Of a stretch of 64,000 bases of DNA, positions 35,817 through 44,060 are shown piece after piece (positions within the stretch are counted from its first letter, which is position 1; every line of letters begins with the position of its first letter). Below the pieces are notes generated by a model. That model was not told the origin of the DNA and made no database searches. It worked only from the letters and a program-made list of their open reading frames with translations. The position numbers and the translations under genes were made by a program. The stretch covers positions 74,979 to 138,978 of the forward strand of contig DASZKW010000036.1 in NCBI GenBank assembly GCA_035552775.1, read 5' to 3'. Source of the stretch: DASZKW01 sp035552775. Its GTDB lineage: Bacteria > Actinomycetota > Acidimicrobiia > Acidimicrobiales > Palsa-688.

Positions 35817-36200
35817 GTGGCCAGGCAGGACGAGGTGAGACTGGTTGTCCCCGCCATGCCCGAGTTTCTTCGCCTGGCCAGGGTCACCGCGGCCGGGCTG
35901 GCGAGCCGCCTGGGCTTCACCTTCGACCAGGTCGAAGACCTCCGCCTGGCCATCGACGAGCTGTGCTACGGGCTCACGGGCACCCACGGGCGCCCCGGGG
36001 GCACTGTCGACGTGCGTTACGTGATCGGTGACGACAGCCTCGAAGTGGAAGGTCACGGCCGATTCGACGGAGACCACCGCAACGTCGAGCTGACCGAGCT
36101 GTCGCAAGTTATCCTGGCCGCTCTGGTCGACGAGCACGAGCTGACCGACGCATCCGAGGGACCCCGTTTCCGCCTGCTCAAGCGGCGGGCGCAGGCGTGA
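35817..36200 (+). CDS. Anti-sigma-like GHKL protein with degenerate N-box
   Basis: A 127-residue protein, GTG start at 35817. The layout matches SpoIIAB/RsbW-type anti-sigma factors (strand VRLVVPAMPEFLRLAR, helix RVTAAGLASRLGF, helix VEDLRLAIDELCYGLTG). In the N-box Glu48 is kept but the Mg2+-binding Asn is replaced by Gly52, and no GxGxG or G2 box is visible, so it may bind the sigma factor without kinase activity. It lies directly upstream of a SigB/F-type sigma gene, via a tiny coupled ORF, which is the strongest evidence for its role. Confidence 0.75.
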   Translation: MARQDEVRLVVPAMPEFLRLARVTAAGLASRLGFTFDQVEDLRLAIDELCYGLTGTHGRPGGTVDVRYVIGDDSLEVEGHGRFDGDHRNVELTELSQVILAALVDEHELTDASEGPRFRLLKRRAQA

Positions 36201-36280
36201 ACGAACGCGAACACGGCGAGCACGACTCGCGGCCGGGGTCGGCCACCGAGTCGCGGGCACCCGAGCCGGGGGCGGCGTGA
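36197..36280 (+). CDS. 27-codon mini-ORF coupled to both neighbours
   Basis: GTG at 36197 overlaps the anti-sigma stop as GTGA, and its TGA at 36278-36280 overlaps the GTG start of the sigma gene, again as GTGA. The 27 residues are hydrophilic (NEREHGEHDSRPG, ESRAPEPGAA), with no family resemblance. The exact fit at both ends suggests a ribosome relay coupling the anti-sigma and sigma genes. A chance frame in GC-rich sequence is possible. Confidence 0.35.
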   Translation: MNEREHGEHDSRPGSATESRAPEPGAA

Positions 36281-37032
36281 CCTTCGACCCCGACCAGCGG
36301 GCCGCGCTGCGGGCCAAGTTCCTCGAGTTCGCCAGCGACCGCGACCCGAAGCTTCGTGACGAGCTGGTCGCCGCCCACATAGGTCTGGCCGAGTACCTCG
36401 CCCGCCGCTTCGCCAACCGTGGCGAACCGCTCGACGACCTGATCCAAGTGGCATCGTTGGGCCTGTTGAAGGCCATCGACCGCTTCGATCCCGAACGCGG
36501 CGTCGAATTTTCCACATACGCCACCCACACCATCGTCGGTGAGCTGAAGCGGCACTTCCGCGACAAGGGCTGGGCCGTCCGGGCCCCCCGGCGGATGCAG
36601 GAGCTGTACCTGCGCCTGGGCAAGGTGGTGGCGGCTCTGGGCCAGGAGCTCGGCCGGTCACCGACGATCGCCGAGTTGGCGGCGGAAGTCCAAGTCACCG
36701 AGGAAGAGGTACTGGAGGCCCTCGAAGCCGGGCAGGCCTACCGCTTCACTTCGCTCGACGCCCCCGCCGGCGGTGACAGCGATGGCGAGACACTCGGCGC
36801 CCGCATGGGTACCGACGACCCCGATATGGATGGTGCGGAACGGCGGGCGACGCTGTCGCCGCTGCTCTCCCGCCTGCCCCCGCGCGAGCAGCTCATCCTG
36901 CACCTCCGCTTCTACGAGGGACTGACGCAGGCCGAGATCGCCGAGCGGCTGGGGATCTCCCAGATGCACGTGTCGCGCCTGTTGGCCAGGAGCGTCGCCC
37001 AGCTCCGCGGGGAAGCCGGGATCGGCGCCTGA
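36277..37032 (+). CDS. RNA polymerase sigma factor, SigB/SigF/SigG type
   Basis: A 251-residue sigma-70 group 3 factor. Region 2 shows LVAAHIGLAEYLARRFANRGEPLDDLIQVASLGLLKAIDRFDPERG and FSTYATHTIVGELKRHFRDKGW (both in pieces), region 3 GRSPTIAELAAEVQVTEEEV, and region 4 LPPREQLILHLRFYEGLTQAEIAERLGISQMHVSRLLAR, the DNA-reading helix-turn-helix. It has the length of stress and development sigma factors. The GTG start is the end of the mini-ORF. Probably controlled by the GHKL protein encoded upstream. Confidence 0.93.
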   Translation: MTFDPDQRAALRAKFLEFASDRDPKLRDELVAAHIGLAEYLARRFANRGEPLDDLIQVASLGLLKAIDRFDPERGVEFSTYATHTIVGELKRHFRDKGWAVRAPRRMQELYLRLGKVVAALGQELGRSPTIAELAAEVQVTEEEVLEALEAGQAYRFTSLDAPAGGDSDGETLGARMGTDDPDMDGAERRATLSPLLSRLPPREQLILHLRFYEGLTQAEIAERLGISQMHVSRLLARSVAQLRGEAGIGA

Positions 37033-37090
37033 CCCGCTGTCGACGCCTGCCACCGATCCCCCGGTCACGACCGCGGAGCACGGGGCGGCC

Positions 37091-38005
37091 ATGAGACTGC
37101 TGCTGATCGTCAACGCCTCCGCCTCGTCGGTCACGGCCCGCGCCCGTGTCGTGATCCAAAAGGCCCTGGCCGCCGACCATGACCTGGCTGTTGCGGAAAC
37201 CAGCAGGCGCGGCCACGCGTCCCGGCTGGCCCAAGGGGCCGCTGCCGACAATGTCGAGGCGGTACTGGTGCTCGGTGGCGACGGCACCCTCAACGAGGCG
37301 GCGAACGGATTGGCCGGCACCTCGACGGCTCTCGGTGTGCTGCCCGGGGGATCGACCAATGTGTTCGCACGCAGCATCGGCATGACCAACGACCCCATCG
37401 AGGCGACCGGCGAGCTGCTCGGCGCCCTGGCCCGAGGATCGATTCGCCCGGTGAACCTCGGTTCGGTCAACGGCCGCTACTTCTTGTTCCATGTGGGGAT
37501 CGGCTTCGACGCAGCCGTGGTCTCCCGCGTCGAGCGGCGCGCCACCCTCAAGCGTTACGCAGGTCACCCGCTGTTCGTGTGGGCGGCGGTGGCCACCTGG
37601 TCCCGCCACTACGACCGCCGCCGGCCCCACTTCCGCCTCGAGGTCCCCGGCCGTGAGGCCGTCGAGGACGGCTTCTTTGCCATAGGCCTCAACTGCGACC
37701 CCTACACCTTTCTGCGGGACCGCCCCCTGCACGTGGCCCCGGGGACCGGGCTCGACACCGCGCTCGCCCTGGTCACCTTCCGCACCCTCGATCTGGCAAT
37801 CTTCGTCCCCCTGATCGTGGACGCGTTGTTCGGTGGCCGCAGGCTGGGGCGGCACCGCAGGGTGGACAGGGCCACCCAGGTGACCGAAGCGGTGGTGACC
37901 GGCTACGGGCCGGTGCCCTACCAGGTCGACGGCGACTACCTGGGGGAGGCGGAGCGCTTGGACTTGCGCTCCGAGAGTGCCGTCCTGCGCTTGGTGGTGC
38001 CGTAG
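37091..38005 (+). CDS. Diacylglycerol kinase-family lipid kinase
   Basis: A 304-residue DAGK-catalytic-domain protein. The nucleotide loop VLVLGGDGTLNEAANGLAG and LGVLPGGSTNVFARSIGM are the hallmarks; VPYQVDGDYLGEAERLDL near the C-terminus is the second family motif. It likely phosphorylates diacylglycerol or a sphingoid/isoprenoid lipid at the membrane. It precedes whiB as the homologous gene Rv3218 precedes whiB1 in M. tuberculosis (from memory). Confidence 0.92.
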   Translation: MRLLLIVNASASSVTARARVVIQKALAADHDLAVAETSRRGHASRLAQGAAADNVEAVLVLGGDGTLNEAANGLAGTSTALGVLPGGSTNVFARSIGMTNDPIEATGELLGALARGSIRPVNLGSVNGRYFLFHVGIGFDAAVVSRVERRATLKRYAGHPLFVWAAVATWSRHYDRRRPHFRLEVPGREAVEDGFFAIGLNCDPYTFLRDRPLHVAPGTGLDTALALVTFRTLDLAIFVPLIVDALFGGRRLGRHRRVDRATQVTEAVVTGYGPVPYQVDGDYLGEAERLDLRSESAVLRLVVP

Positions 38006-38111
38006 CGGCGGCCCGCGCCCACCTATTCATCCCCTAGACCCCTTGCGCGCACCTCTGTGCGCCCTTTATCCTGTTAGTAGGCAGTTGCGCCGGTTTGGTG
38101 GTGGGCGACTG

Positions 38112-38127
38112 TGTGAAGTATTTCACA
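38112..38127. promoter_or_regulatory. Crp/GlxR-type operator upstream of whiB
   Basis: TGTGAAGTATTTCACA, a perfect palindrome in its outer six bases, fits the actinobacterial GlxR/Crp consensus TGTGANNTANNTCACA at every fixed position. It lies 53 bases upstream of the whiB start. In M. tuberculosis, the cAMP receptor protein Rv3676 controls whiB1 through sites of this kind, so cAMP regulation is a sound inference. Possible promoter elements lie further upstream (TTGCGC and TATCCT near 38042-38072), with low confidence. Confidence 0.75.
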
Positions 38128-38180
38128 ATCTTTTCAGCTTTCTTCCCGCACAGCTTCACATCTCGCCAGGAGGCGACCGA

Positions 38181-38471
38181 GTGGCCCTGACCTGGAGCCG
38201 CAGCATCGAGTGGGACGTCGCCGACTGGCGCGATCACGCCGCCTGCCGTGACACGGATCCCGACTTATTTTTCCCAATCGGCACCACCGGACCGGCGATC
38301 GAGCAGATCGAGGCGGCCAAGTCCGTGTGCCACCAGTGCGAGGCCCAGACGTCGTGCCTCGAGTTCGCCCTGGCCACAAACCAGGAGTCCGGCATCTGGG
38401 GTGGCACTTCGGAGGAGGAGCGTCGCAAGCTGCGCAAGGCTTGGCTCGCCCGCCACCGACGGGCGTCGTAG
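38181..38471 (+). CDS. whiB1: WhiB-family Fe-S transcription factor (WhiB1-like)
   Basis: A 96-residue WhiB protein. The four cluster ligands are Cys22, Cys50, Cys53 and Cys59 (spacing C-x27-CxxC-x5-C), and the beta-turn motif is GIWGGTSEEERR, followed by a basic tail KLRKAWLARHRR. GTG start at 38181 is seven bases after AGGAGG. WDVADWRDHAACRDTDPDLFFP and the context (lipid kinase upstream, pdtaS downstream on the other strand, Crp site) match mycobacterial whiB1, an essential NO-sensitive regulator that binds the principal sigma factor. Confidence 0.88.
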   Translation: MALTWSRSIEWDVADWRDHAACRDTDPDLFFPIGTTGPAIEQIEAAKSVCHQCEAQTSCLEFALATNQESGIWGGTSEEERRKLRKAWLARHRRAS

Positions 38472-38512
38472 CACTTTCTCCGCCTTCTCGCCTTAGGCTT
38501 AGCGGCTGGTTC

Positions 38513-40075
38513 CTACAGTCCGCTCGCCGCGTCCTCGGGCGGATCGACGGGGATGACCACGATCACCACCGTCCCGCCATCGGAACGCATGTCGATGGTC
38601 CCCCCCATCTGAGAATCGACCAGACCACGCACGATCGACAGGCCCAAACTGGTTGTGTCTCCGATGGAGAACCCCTCAGGAAGCCCGGTCCCGTTGTCCC
38701 GGACCTCGATGCGCAGCTCGCCGTCGGCTCGCTCCAGCCCGACGCTGATCTCGAGGGGAGGCAAACCGTCAACCACGGCGTCGGTTGGCCCACCGTCGGG
38801 AAAGGCGTGCTCGGCCGCGTTCTGGAGCAACTCGGTCAGGACCACGGCCAGCGGGGTCGCCACCGCCGCCTGGAGGCTGCCGGCCTCCCCGTGGTAGCTC
38901 ACCCGGACGGACCTGGCCCCGCTGAACAGGTCCTCGGCCATGCGCACCAGTGAAGGCAGGATGTCGTTGAAGTCGACCTGGTCCTTGGTGTCGCGCGACA
39001 GGATCTCGTGGACCAAGGCGATCGAGCGCACCCGGCGCTCCGACTCCTCCAGGGCTTTGCGCGCTTCACTGTCGCCGAGGCGGCGGGCCTGGAGGCGCAG
39101 CAGCGACGAGATGGTCTGGAGATTGTTCTTCACCCGGTGGTGGACCTCGCGGATGGTGGCGTCCTTCGACAACAACAGACGGTCGAGGCGTCGCAGCTCG
39201 GTGACGTCGAGCATGAGCACGACCGCCCCGGTGATTGTTCCGTGGTCGAGTAGCGGTATACAGCGAAGCACCACGGCGGCGTCGGCCGACTTGCCGAACC
39301 GGGTGACCTCCTCTATGGCGGGGAGATGGGTCTGGTAGGCGAGGCTGACGGCGGCCTGGTCGAGGCCGGCCTCGTCGAGGCGCATGCCCTCGATCCCGGA
39401 GTACATGCCCATGCGGTGGAGGGCGTTGACCGCGTTCGGGGACGCGTAGTCGACCCGCCCGATGGCGTCGAGCACGAGCACGCCGTCTCCCACCCGTGGC
39501 GCCCCGGCCGTGGCCTCGTCGTCGATCGGGAAGGGGAACTCGCCGCCGGCGATCATCCGGGCCAGGCGGTCGAACACCTCGACGTACACCCGCTCGAGCT
39601 CGCCGGGGCGGCGCCCCACCGAAAGGGCGGACTCGCGAGCGAGGATGGCGACGACCTCTCCCTGCCACCGCACGGGGATACACACCTGACGGCCTCGCTC
39701 GCCGCGGCTGGGGATCGCCACCTCCCCTTCCACCACGCTGCCGAGACGCCAGGCGCGGGCCACCAGGGGCCGGTCCGCGCCGCCCATGTGCCGGCCGACC
39801 AGGTCGTCTTTGTGAAGAGTCTGGCTGGTGGTGGGCCGCACCTGGCCGAGGACGATGAAACTCCCGGCGTCACCGCCACCACCACTGGCGTCGCCACCGT
39901 CGCCTCCTTCTCCACCGTCGTGCTCTGCGACCCTGGAAACCGGCGCCAGCAGCAACAGATCCGAGAAGCACAGGTCGGACAGGATCCCCCACGACCCGAC
40001 CAGGCGCTGCAGGTGGGCCACGACGGGGCCCGCCAGATCGCAGTTTTCGCGGACCATTTCGGGGAGGGTGGCCAC
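38513..40075 (-). CDS. pdtaS: Sensor histidine kinase PdtaS-like
   Basis: About 520 residues from GTG 40075, five bases after the upstream gene. Order: N-terminal GAF-like sensor domain (GPVVAHLQRLVGSWGILSDLCFSDLLLLAPV), a PAS domain (GVLVLDAIGRVDYASPNAVNALHRMG), a HisKA_2 dimerisation domain with the phospho-His in IREVHHRVKNNLQTISSLL, and a HATPase_c domain (LTELLQNAAEHAF; EVRDNGTGLP; GLSIVRGLV). A Gly-rich insert (GGEGGDGGDASGGGGDAG) splits the GAF region and is not typical. Cytosolic, no membrane helices. In mycobacteria PdtaS phosphorylates the RNA-binding antiterminator PdtaR; no ANTAR protein is in this window. Confidence 0.9.
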   Translation of the reverse strand: MATLPEMVRENCDLAGPVVAHLQRLVGSWGILSDLCFSDLLLLAPVSRVAEHDGGEGGDGGDASGGGGDAGSFIVLGQVRPTTSQTLHKDDLVGRHMGGADRPLVARAWRLGSVVEGEVAIPSRGERGRQVCIPVRWQGEVVAILARESALSVGRRPGELERVYVEVFDRLARMIAGGEFPFPIDDEATAGAPRVGDGVLVLDAIGRVDYASPNAVNALHRMGMYSGIEGMRLDEAGLDQAAVSLAYQTHLPAIEEVTRFGKSADAAVVLRCIPLLDHGTITGAVVLMLDVTELRRLDRLLLSKDATIREVHHRVKNNLQTISSLLRLQARRLGDSEARKALEESERRVRSIALVHEILSRDTKDQVDFNDILPSLVRMAEDLFSGARSVRVSYHGEAGSLQAAVATPLAVVLTELLQNAAEHAFPDGGPTDAVVDGLPPLEISVGLERADGELRIEVRDNGTGLPEGFSIGDTTSLGLSIVRGLVDSQMGGTIDMRSDGGTVVIVVIPVDPPEDAASGL

Positions 40076-40079
40076 CGCT

Positions 40080-41333
40080 TCAGTTCCAGATCCGCTCGCC
40101 GAGGCGGACAAGGCCGCGAAGGTCGAAGATGTCCTGCTCGAACTCGGGAACGGTAGCCACCACCTCGGGGGCGGAGGCCAGTTGGGAGCGCTGGGCGGCT
40201 TCGCGCTGGGCCACGACCATGAAGTTGCGGAAGTTCTCGCCCACCTCCGCCAGCACCCGCTCGAGCACGGCGGGGTCGGATCCGACCGACGCGGCCAGGT
40301 CGCCACCGCCCGCCTCGCCGCCACCGCCCGCCTCGCCGCCACCGCCCGCCCGCCCGGCGAGGTCGGCGGCGCTGGAGCACAGCCGCTGCGCCCGCCGCCC
40401 CGCCGCCTCGTCGAGAAGGTAGGGCGGGAGGGTCTTGTTGAGCACCAGCGCTCCGAGCGAGAAGCCCTTGTCCCCCAGGACCTTGATGAAGTACTCGGCC
40501 TCGCGTGCCGGTGCCGCCTCCAGGGTGCTCACCACCACGAACGTCGTGCGCGAGGCGTGCAGCAGGCGCTCCACGGCGCCGGCGCGCTGTACAAAGCCGT
40601 CGTACATGGTCTGGAAAAGGATGAAGAACTCGGCGACGTCAGCCAGGAACTGCGACCCGAGGATGCGATCTGCGATTTGGTAGAACGGCCGTGAGGCCAT
40701 GTTGACGAGCCGGCTGCGGTACGGGACGATCAGCAGCCGCAGGAGCCGCGAGGAGAAAAACTCGGCCATCCGCTGCGGCGCCTCGAGAAAGTCGACGGCG
40801 TTGCGGGTCGGGGGGGTGTCCACCACGATCAGGTCATATGCGCCCGAGGTGTGCAGCTCGTAGAGCCGTTCCATGGCGATGTAGTCGTGGCTTTGGACAA
40901 ACTTCCCGGCGATGTTCTGGTAAAGCGGATTTTCGAGGATCCGCGCTTCGGTCTGGTGGTCAGGGGCGTGGCGGCGTACCAGGTCGTCCCAGCTCTTCTT
41001 GGTGTCGAGCATGGCCGCCCACAGCTCCCCCCGGGGGGTGACCCCGGCGGCGTCGAACGCCGCGGGGGGCACCCTGCGCTCCTCGTTCCCGAAGCCGGAG
41101 AGGCCGAGGGCACCCGCCAGCCGCTTGGCCGGGTCGACGGTGACCACGAGGACCTTGCCGCCGTGACGCACCGCGGCCATGACCGCCGCCGCGGCCGCGG
41201 TCGTGGTCTTGCCCACCCCCCCCGAACCGCAGGCGATGACGATCTCCTTGCTGGCGAGGAGCGACTCGATGGAGGATGCCTCGCGCCGCGCGCCCTGTGG
41301 GTGCCCTCCGGGGCCGGCCGGGCCCGGCGGCAT
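40080..41333 (-). CDS. Get3/ArsA-like ATPase (second of a pair)
   Basis: A 417-residue P-loop ATPase of the anion-transporting/Get3 superfamily. The P-loop is CGSGGVGKTTTAAA: the signature Lys of the usual KGGVGKT is Ser here, whereas the partner gene keeps it. Other motifs: VTVDPAKRLAGALG and LIVVDTPPTRNAVDFL (switch II). A low-complexity insert AGGGGEAGGGGEAGGG (residues about 330-350) comes from an 18-bp repeat. The ATG shares one base with the partner stop (TGATG). It resembles one half of the mycobacterial Rv3679/Rv3680 heterodimer; no arsenic genes are near, so arsenite export is unlikely. Confidence 0.85.
   Translation of the reverse strand: MPPGPAGPGGHPQGARREASSIESLLASKEIVIACGSGGVGKTTTAAAAAVMAAVRHGGKVLVVTVDPAKRLAGALGLSGFGNEERRVPPAAFDAAGVTPRGELWAAMLDTKKSWDDLVRRHAPDHQTEARILENPLYQNIAGKFVQSHDYIAMERLYELHTSGAYDLIVVDTPPTRNAVDFLEAPQRMAEFFSSRLLRLLIVPYRSRLVNMASRPFYQIADRILGSQFLADVAEFFILFQTMYDGFVQRAGAVERLLHASRTTFVVVSTLEAAPAREAEYFIKVLGDKGFSLGALVLNKTLPPYLLDEAAGRRAQRLCSSAADLAGRAGGGGEAGGGGEAGGGDLAASVGSDPAVLERVLAEVGENFRNFMVVAQREAAQRSQLASAPEVVATVPEFEQDIFDLRGLVRLGERIWN
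40303..40350. repeat. 18-bp tandem repeat inside the ArsA-like gene
   Basis: Two full copies and one partial copy of CCACCGCCCGCCTCGCCG, in frame, encoding the repeated EAGGGG on the minus strand. Confidence 0.85.
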
Positions 41334-42286
41334 CAGTAGCCGAGCTCGGCGGAGAGGGCGTCGGCCACCTGGCCGGTGGAGCGCAGCCCGTGGGTCCGCG
41401 AGAACAGGTACGGGACGTAGAGCATCGGGACGGAATCGTCGATGGCGGCGCGGAGGCGCTCGAGGTGGCCGGTGCGGGTCCGGCGCATCGTGACCATGAG
41501 ATGGGCGGCGTCGAGGAGGGGCCGGACAGGGCCGCCGAGGGCGGCGTCGAGCGCGGCCACCGCTTCGGGCTGCTCGAGGCGATCGAAGACCTCCTCCTCG
41601 GACCGTCCGAACAGCTCGGGCAGGACGCGGTTGACCACCACTGCGGCCAGGTCGACGGTGGTCTCGGTTGCCACCCGGTCGCGCAGTTCGATGGACTCCG
41701 ACACCGGCATCTCCTCGGGCGTGGACACGATGACCAAGCCGGTGGTGGCCGGATCACCCAGGATGTCGAGCATCCACCCCGTCTGCTGCCTGACCAGGCC
41801 CACCTGGACCAAGGCGTTGATGGCCTGGGGGGACGCGAGCTGGCTGACCACGTGGCCGCTCGCCGCCGCGTCGACCACCACGCAGTCGTAGTGGGCCTCC
41901 TTGACCTCCCAGCACAGCTTGCCGACGGTGACGATCTCCTTGACCCCGGGGGCGGCGGTGGCGACGAAATCGAACATGCGGGCCAATGGCCCCACCCGTG
42001 CCACGAGGGGGAGCTTGAGCTGGAGGGCGAGATATTGGCGCAGGGACGCCTCGGTATCCATCGACATCGCCCACAGCTGCGGCTGGATCTCCCTCTCGAC
42101 GAACGCGGTGGGGGCGGTCTCGAAGAAGTCGGCCATGTTGCCCTTGGCGTCGACCTCGCAGACCAGAGTTCGCCGGCCGCGGCGAGCAGCGAGAAGCGCG
42201 AGGGCGGCAGCGACGGTGGTCTTGCCCACGCCGCCCTTGCCGGTGACGAAGATCAGGCGACGGTCGAGCAGGTCGGCGGTGCCCAT
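41333..42286 (-). CDS. Get3/ArsA-like ATPase (first of a pair)
   Basis: A 317-residue partner ATPase starting at ATG 42286 (MGTADLLDRRLIFVTGKGG). The P-loop TGKGGVGKTTVAAALALLA carries the intact signature Lys. VCEVDAKGNMADFF (switch I region), CVVVDAAASGHVVSQLASPQ (switch II) and a C-terminal VPYLFSRTHGLRS follow. The much longer open frame upstream to 44032 is antisense to the dGTPase-like gene and is not real. Together with the gene downstream it probably forms a heterodimer; in mycobacteria such pairs affect stress tolerance. Confidence 0.87.
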   Translation of the reverse strand: MGTADLLDRRLIFVTGKGGVGKTTVAAALALLAARRGRRTLVCEVDAKGNMADFFETAPTAFVEREIQPQLWAMSMDTEASLRQYLALQLKLPLVARVGPLARMFDFVATAAPGVKEIVTVGKLCWEVKEAHYDCVVVDAAASGHVVSQLASPQAINALVQVGLVRQQTGWMLDILGDPATTGLVIVSTPEEMPVSESIELRDRVATETTVDLAAVVVNRVLPELFGRSEEEVFDRLEQPEAVAALDAALGGPVRPLLDAAHLMVTMRRTRTGHLERLRAAIDDSVPMLYVPYLFSRTHGLRSTGQVADALSAELGY

Positions 42287-42312
42287 CGGCGGGAAACGGG
42301 TGCCGGTGGGTG

Positions 42313-42555
42313 CTAGGTGAGGCCGGCGCCGAACCCGACGCGGCGGTCCTCGCCGGCAGCCCCGAGCTCGATGTAGGCCACCTTGGCCGACGGCACCCCG
42401 ACGCGCCGTCCCCGCCGGTCCGTCAACCACAGCATCCCGCTCTCGGAACCGAGGGTTTCGGTGATCTCGGCGGCGAGGGCGGCGGGATCGGTGTCGTCGG
42501 CAAGTTCGACCTCGATCTCCCTGGGCGTGTTGCTGACCCCGATGCGGACATCCAC
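42313..42555 (-). CDS. DUF3107 family protein
   Basis: An 80-residue protein from GTG 42555, ten bases after GAGGAGG. VDVRIGVSNTPREIEVELADD and KVAYIELGAAGEDRRVGFG are characteristic of the small actinobacterial DUF3107 family (like Rv3208A). Function unknown. It sits 26 bases upstream of the ATPase pair and may be co-transcribed with it. Confidence 0.88.
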   Translation of the reverse strand: MDVRIGVSNTPREIEVELADDTDPAALAAEITETLGSESGMLWLTDRRGRRVGVPSAKVAYIELGAAGEDRRVGFGAGLT

Positions 42556-42754
42556 GGCGCAATACCCTCCTCGTCGTTTGCCGACATGGTAGGGGAAAGA
42601 CCACGCCTCTCCGGCGACGCGCGCCGGGGGCCTGAAGCCTTTGTCGCCACGCCGGACGGCGTGGATCGAACGGGCGGCAAGCGGCGCTAGCGCCCGTGCA
42701 GCGTTTCCCGGAGGGGCACGGTGCCGGTCCCTGGCCGTCGGTAGCGTCGTGGGT

Positions 42755-43900
42755 GTGGACCAGAGCGAGCGGGCACGAGCGTGGGCTGGCACCATGCGCG
42801 GCGGCGGCGATGCTGAGGGGATCGTGGTCGCCCACCGGTCCGCTCCTCCTCCCAGGGTCGGCCCCGCCCGGGTGGGGCGAGAGGATCGGGAGGAGCGGGA
42901 GACGGCGACGCTGGCGGCCGGAGCCACCCCGGCGGTGGGTGCGGGGAACCGGGTGGCGCCCGAGGCACCTGACCCGCACCGGACCTGCTTCGAGCGCGAC
43001 CGCGACCGCATCCTGCACGCGGCCGCCTTCCGGCGCCTGGCGGGCAAGACCCAGGTGTTCGTCTTCCCTGCCGACCACCAGCGCACACGCCTCACCCACG
43101 CCCTCGAGGTCGCCCAGGTGGCGACTGCCGTCGCCCGGGCGGCGGGGCTCAACGTGGCCCTCACCGAGGCCATCGCCCTCGGCCACGACTGTGGTCACGG
43201 CCCCGGCGGCCACGCCAGCGAGGACGCCTTCGACCCCTTTCTGCCCCAGGGGTACGACCACGCCGTCTGGGGCGCCGACGTCGTGCTCACCTCGCTCAAC
43301 CTGTGCGCCCAGACCCTCGACGGCATCCGCAACCACAGCTGGTCGCGCCCGACACCGGCCACGCCCGAGGGTGTGGTGGTCAGCTGGGCCGATCGCTGCG
43401 CCTACAGCGCCCACGACCTCGAGGACGCAGTGACCGCAGGCATAGTCGACCCCGGTGACCTCCCGCCGACCGTCACCGAGGTGGCCGGTGCCAGCCGGTC
43501 CTCCCAGCTCCGTTCGTTCATCGGCGCACTGATCGACTGCATCGCTGACCACGGCGCCGTGGGCATGGACCCCGACCACGCCGAGGCCCTCGCGGCCCTG
43601 CGCTCGTTCAACTACGACCGCATCTACACCAGGCCGGCGTCGGTGGCCCAAGCGGACTCCGTGATCGCCGTGCTCCGGGCCCTCGTCGAGCACTTCGCGT
43701 CTCACCCCGACCAGATCCCGTCTTCGCCCCTCCGGCGGCTCCCCACAACGGGGCGCGGCGCCGTGGGGACCGATGCCCGGGCGGCCGACCCGTTGCGCGA
43801 CGCCATCACCTACGTGGGCGGCATGACCGACCGCTACGCGTTCGAGACCGCCGTAACCCTGCTCGACTGGCCCCGCCACCGCCTCCCCCACGCGGTGTAG
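42755..43900 (+). CDS. HD-domain dGTPase-like phosphohydrolase
   Basis: About 381 residues from GTG 42755; the start is uncertain because the first 70 residues are low-complexity. The HD metal site is clear: RTRLTHALEVAQVATAVARA, then ALGHDCGHGPGGHASEDAF, and WADRCAYSAHDLEDAVTAG. DPHRTCFERDRDRILHAAAFRRLAGKTQVF matches the dGTP triphosphohydrolase-like family. It probably hydrolyses dNTPs to nucleoside and triphosphate; whether it is dGTP-specific is not visible. Divergent from DUF3107 with 199 bases between. Confidence 0.88.
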   Translation: MDQSERARAWAGTMRGGGDAEGIVVAHRSAPPPRVGPARVGREDREERETATLAAGATPAVGAGNRVAPEAPDPHRTCFERDRDRILHAAAFRRLAGKTQVFVFPADHQRTRLTHALEVAQVATAVARAAGLNVALTEAIALGHDCGHGPGGHASEDAFDPFLPQGYDHAVWGADVVLTSLNLCAQTLDGIRNHSWSRPTPATPEGVVVSWADRCAYSAHDLEDAVTAGIVDPGDLPPTVTEVAGASRSSQLRSFIGALIDCIADHGAVGMDPDHAEALAALRSFNYDRIYTRPASVAQADSVIAVLRALVEHFASHPDQIPSSPLRRLPTTGRGAVGTDARAADPLRDAITYVGGMTDRYAFETAVTLLDWPRHRLPHAV

Positions 43901-44000
43901 CCCACCACCGCCCGGAGCTGTGCCAGTGGCGCGCGGCTCACCCCGCGCCCGCCCCGCGGCCGCCTCGCGCCAGCGCCCGTCCCGCGCCGTCCCGCGCCGC

Positions 44001-44025
44001 TTTCTGCCCAAATCGACATCAAATC
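44001..44025. repeat. Dispersed repeat, second copy at 21798-21823
   Basis: TTTCTGCCCAAATCGACATC and AAATC here; the other copy reads TTTCTTGCACAAATCGACATC and AAATC, with 17 identical bases at the 3' side (44009-44025 and 21807-21823). Both copies follow GC-rich repeat tracts. Confidence 0.75.
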
Positions 44026-44060
44026 GGTCCACGAGGTATTTGGTGTCAAGTTACCAAGGC

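Noticed and set aside
40080..42286. Arsenite export system
   Set aside because: No ArsB, ArsR or ArsD is present and the metal-binding Cys pattern of ArsA is absent; the pair fits the Get3-like mycobacterial type.
42287..44032. A long minus-strand frame extending the ATPase at 41333-42286 to nearly 900 residues
   Set aside because: It is antisense to the dGTPase-like gene and DUF3107, is low-complexity, and the ATPase fold starts normally at 42286.
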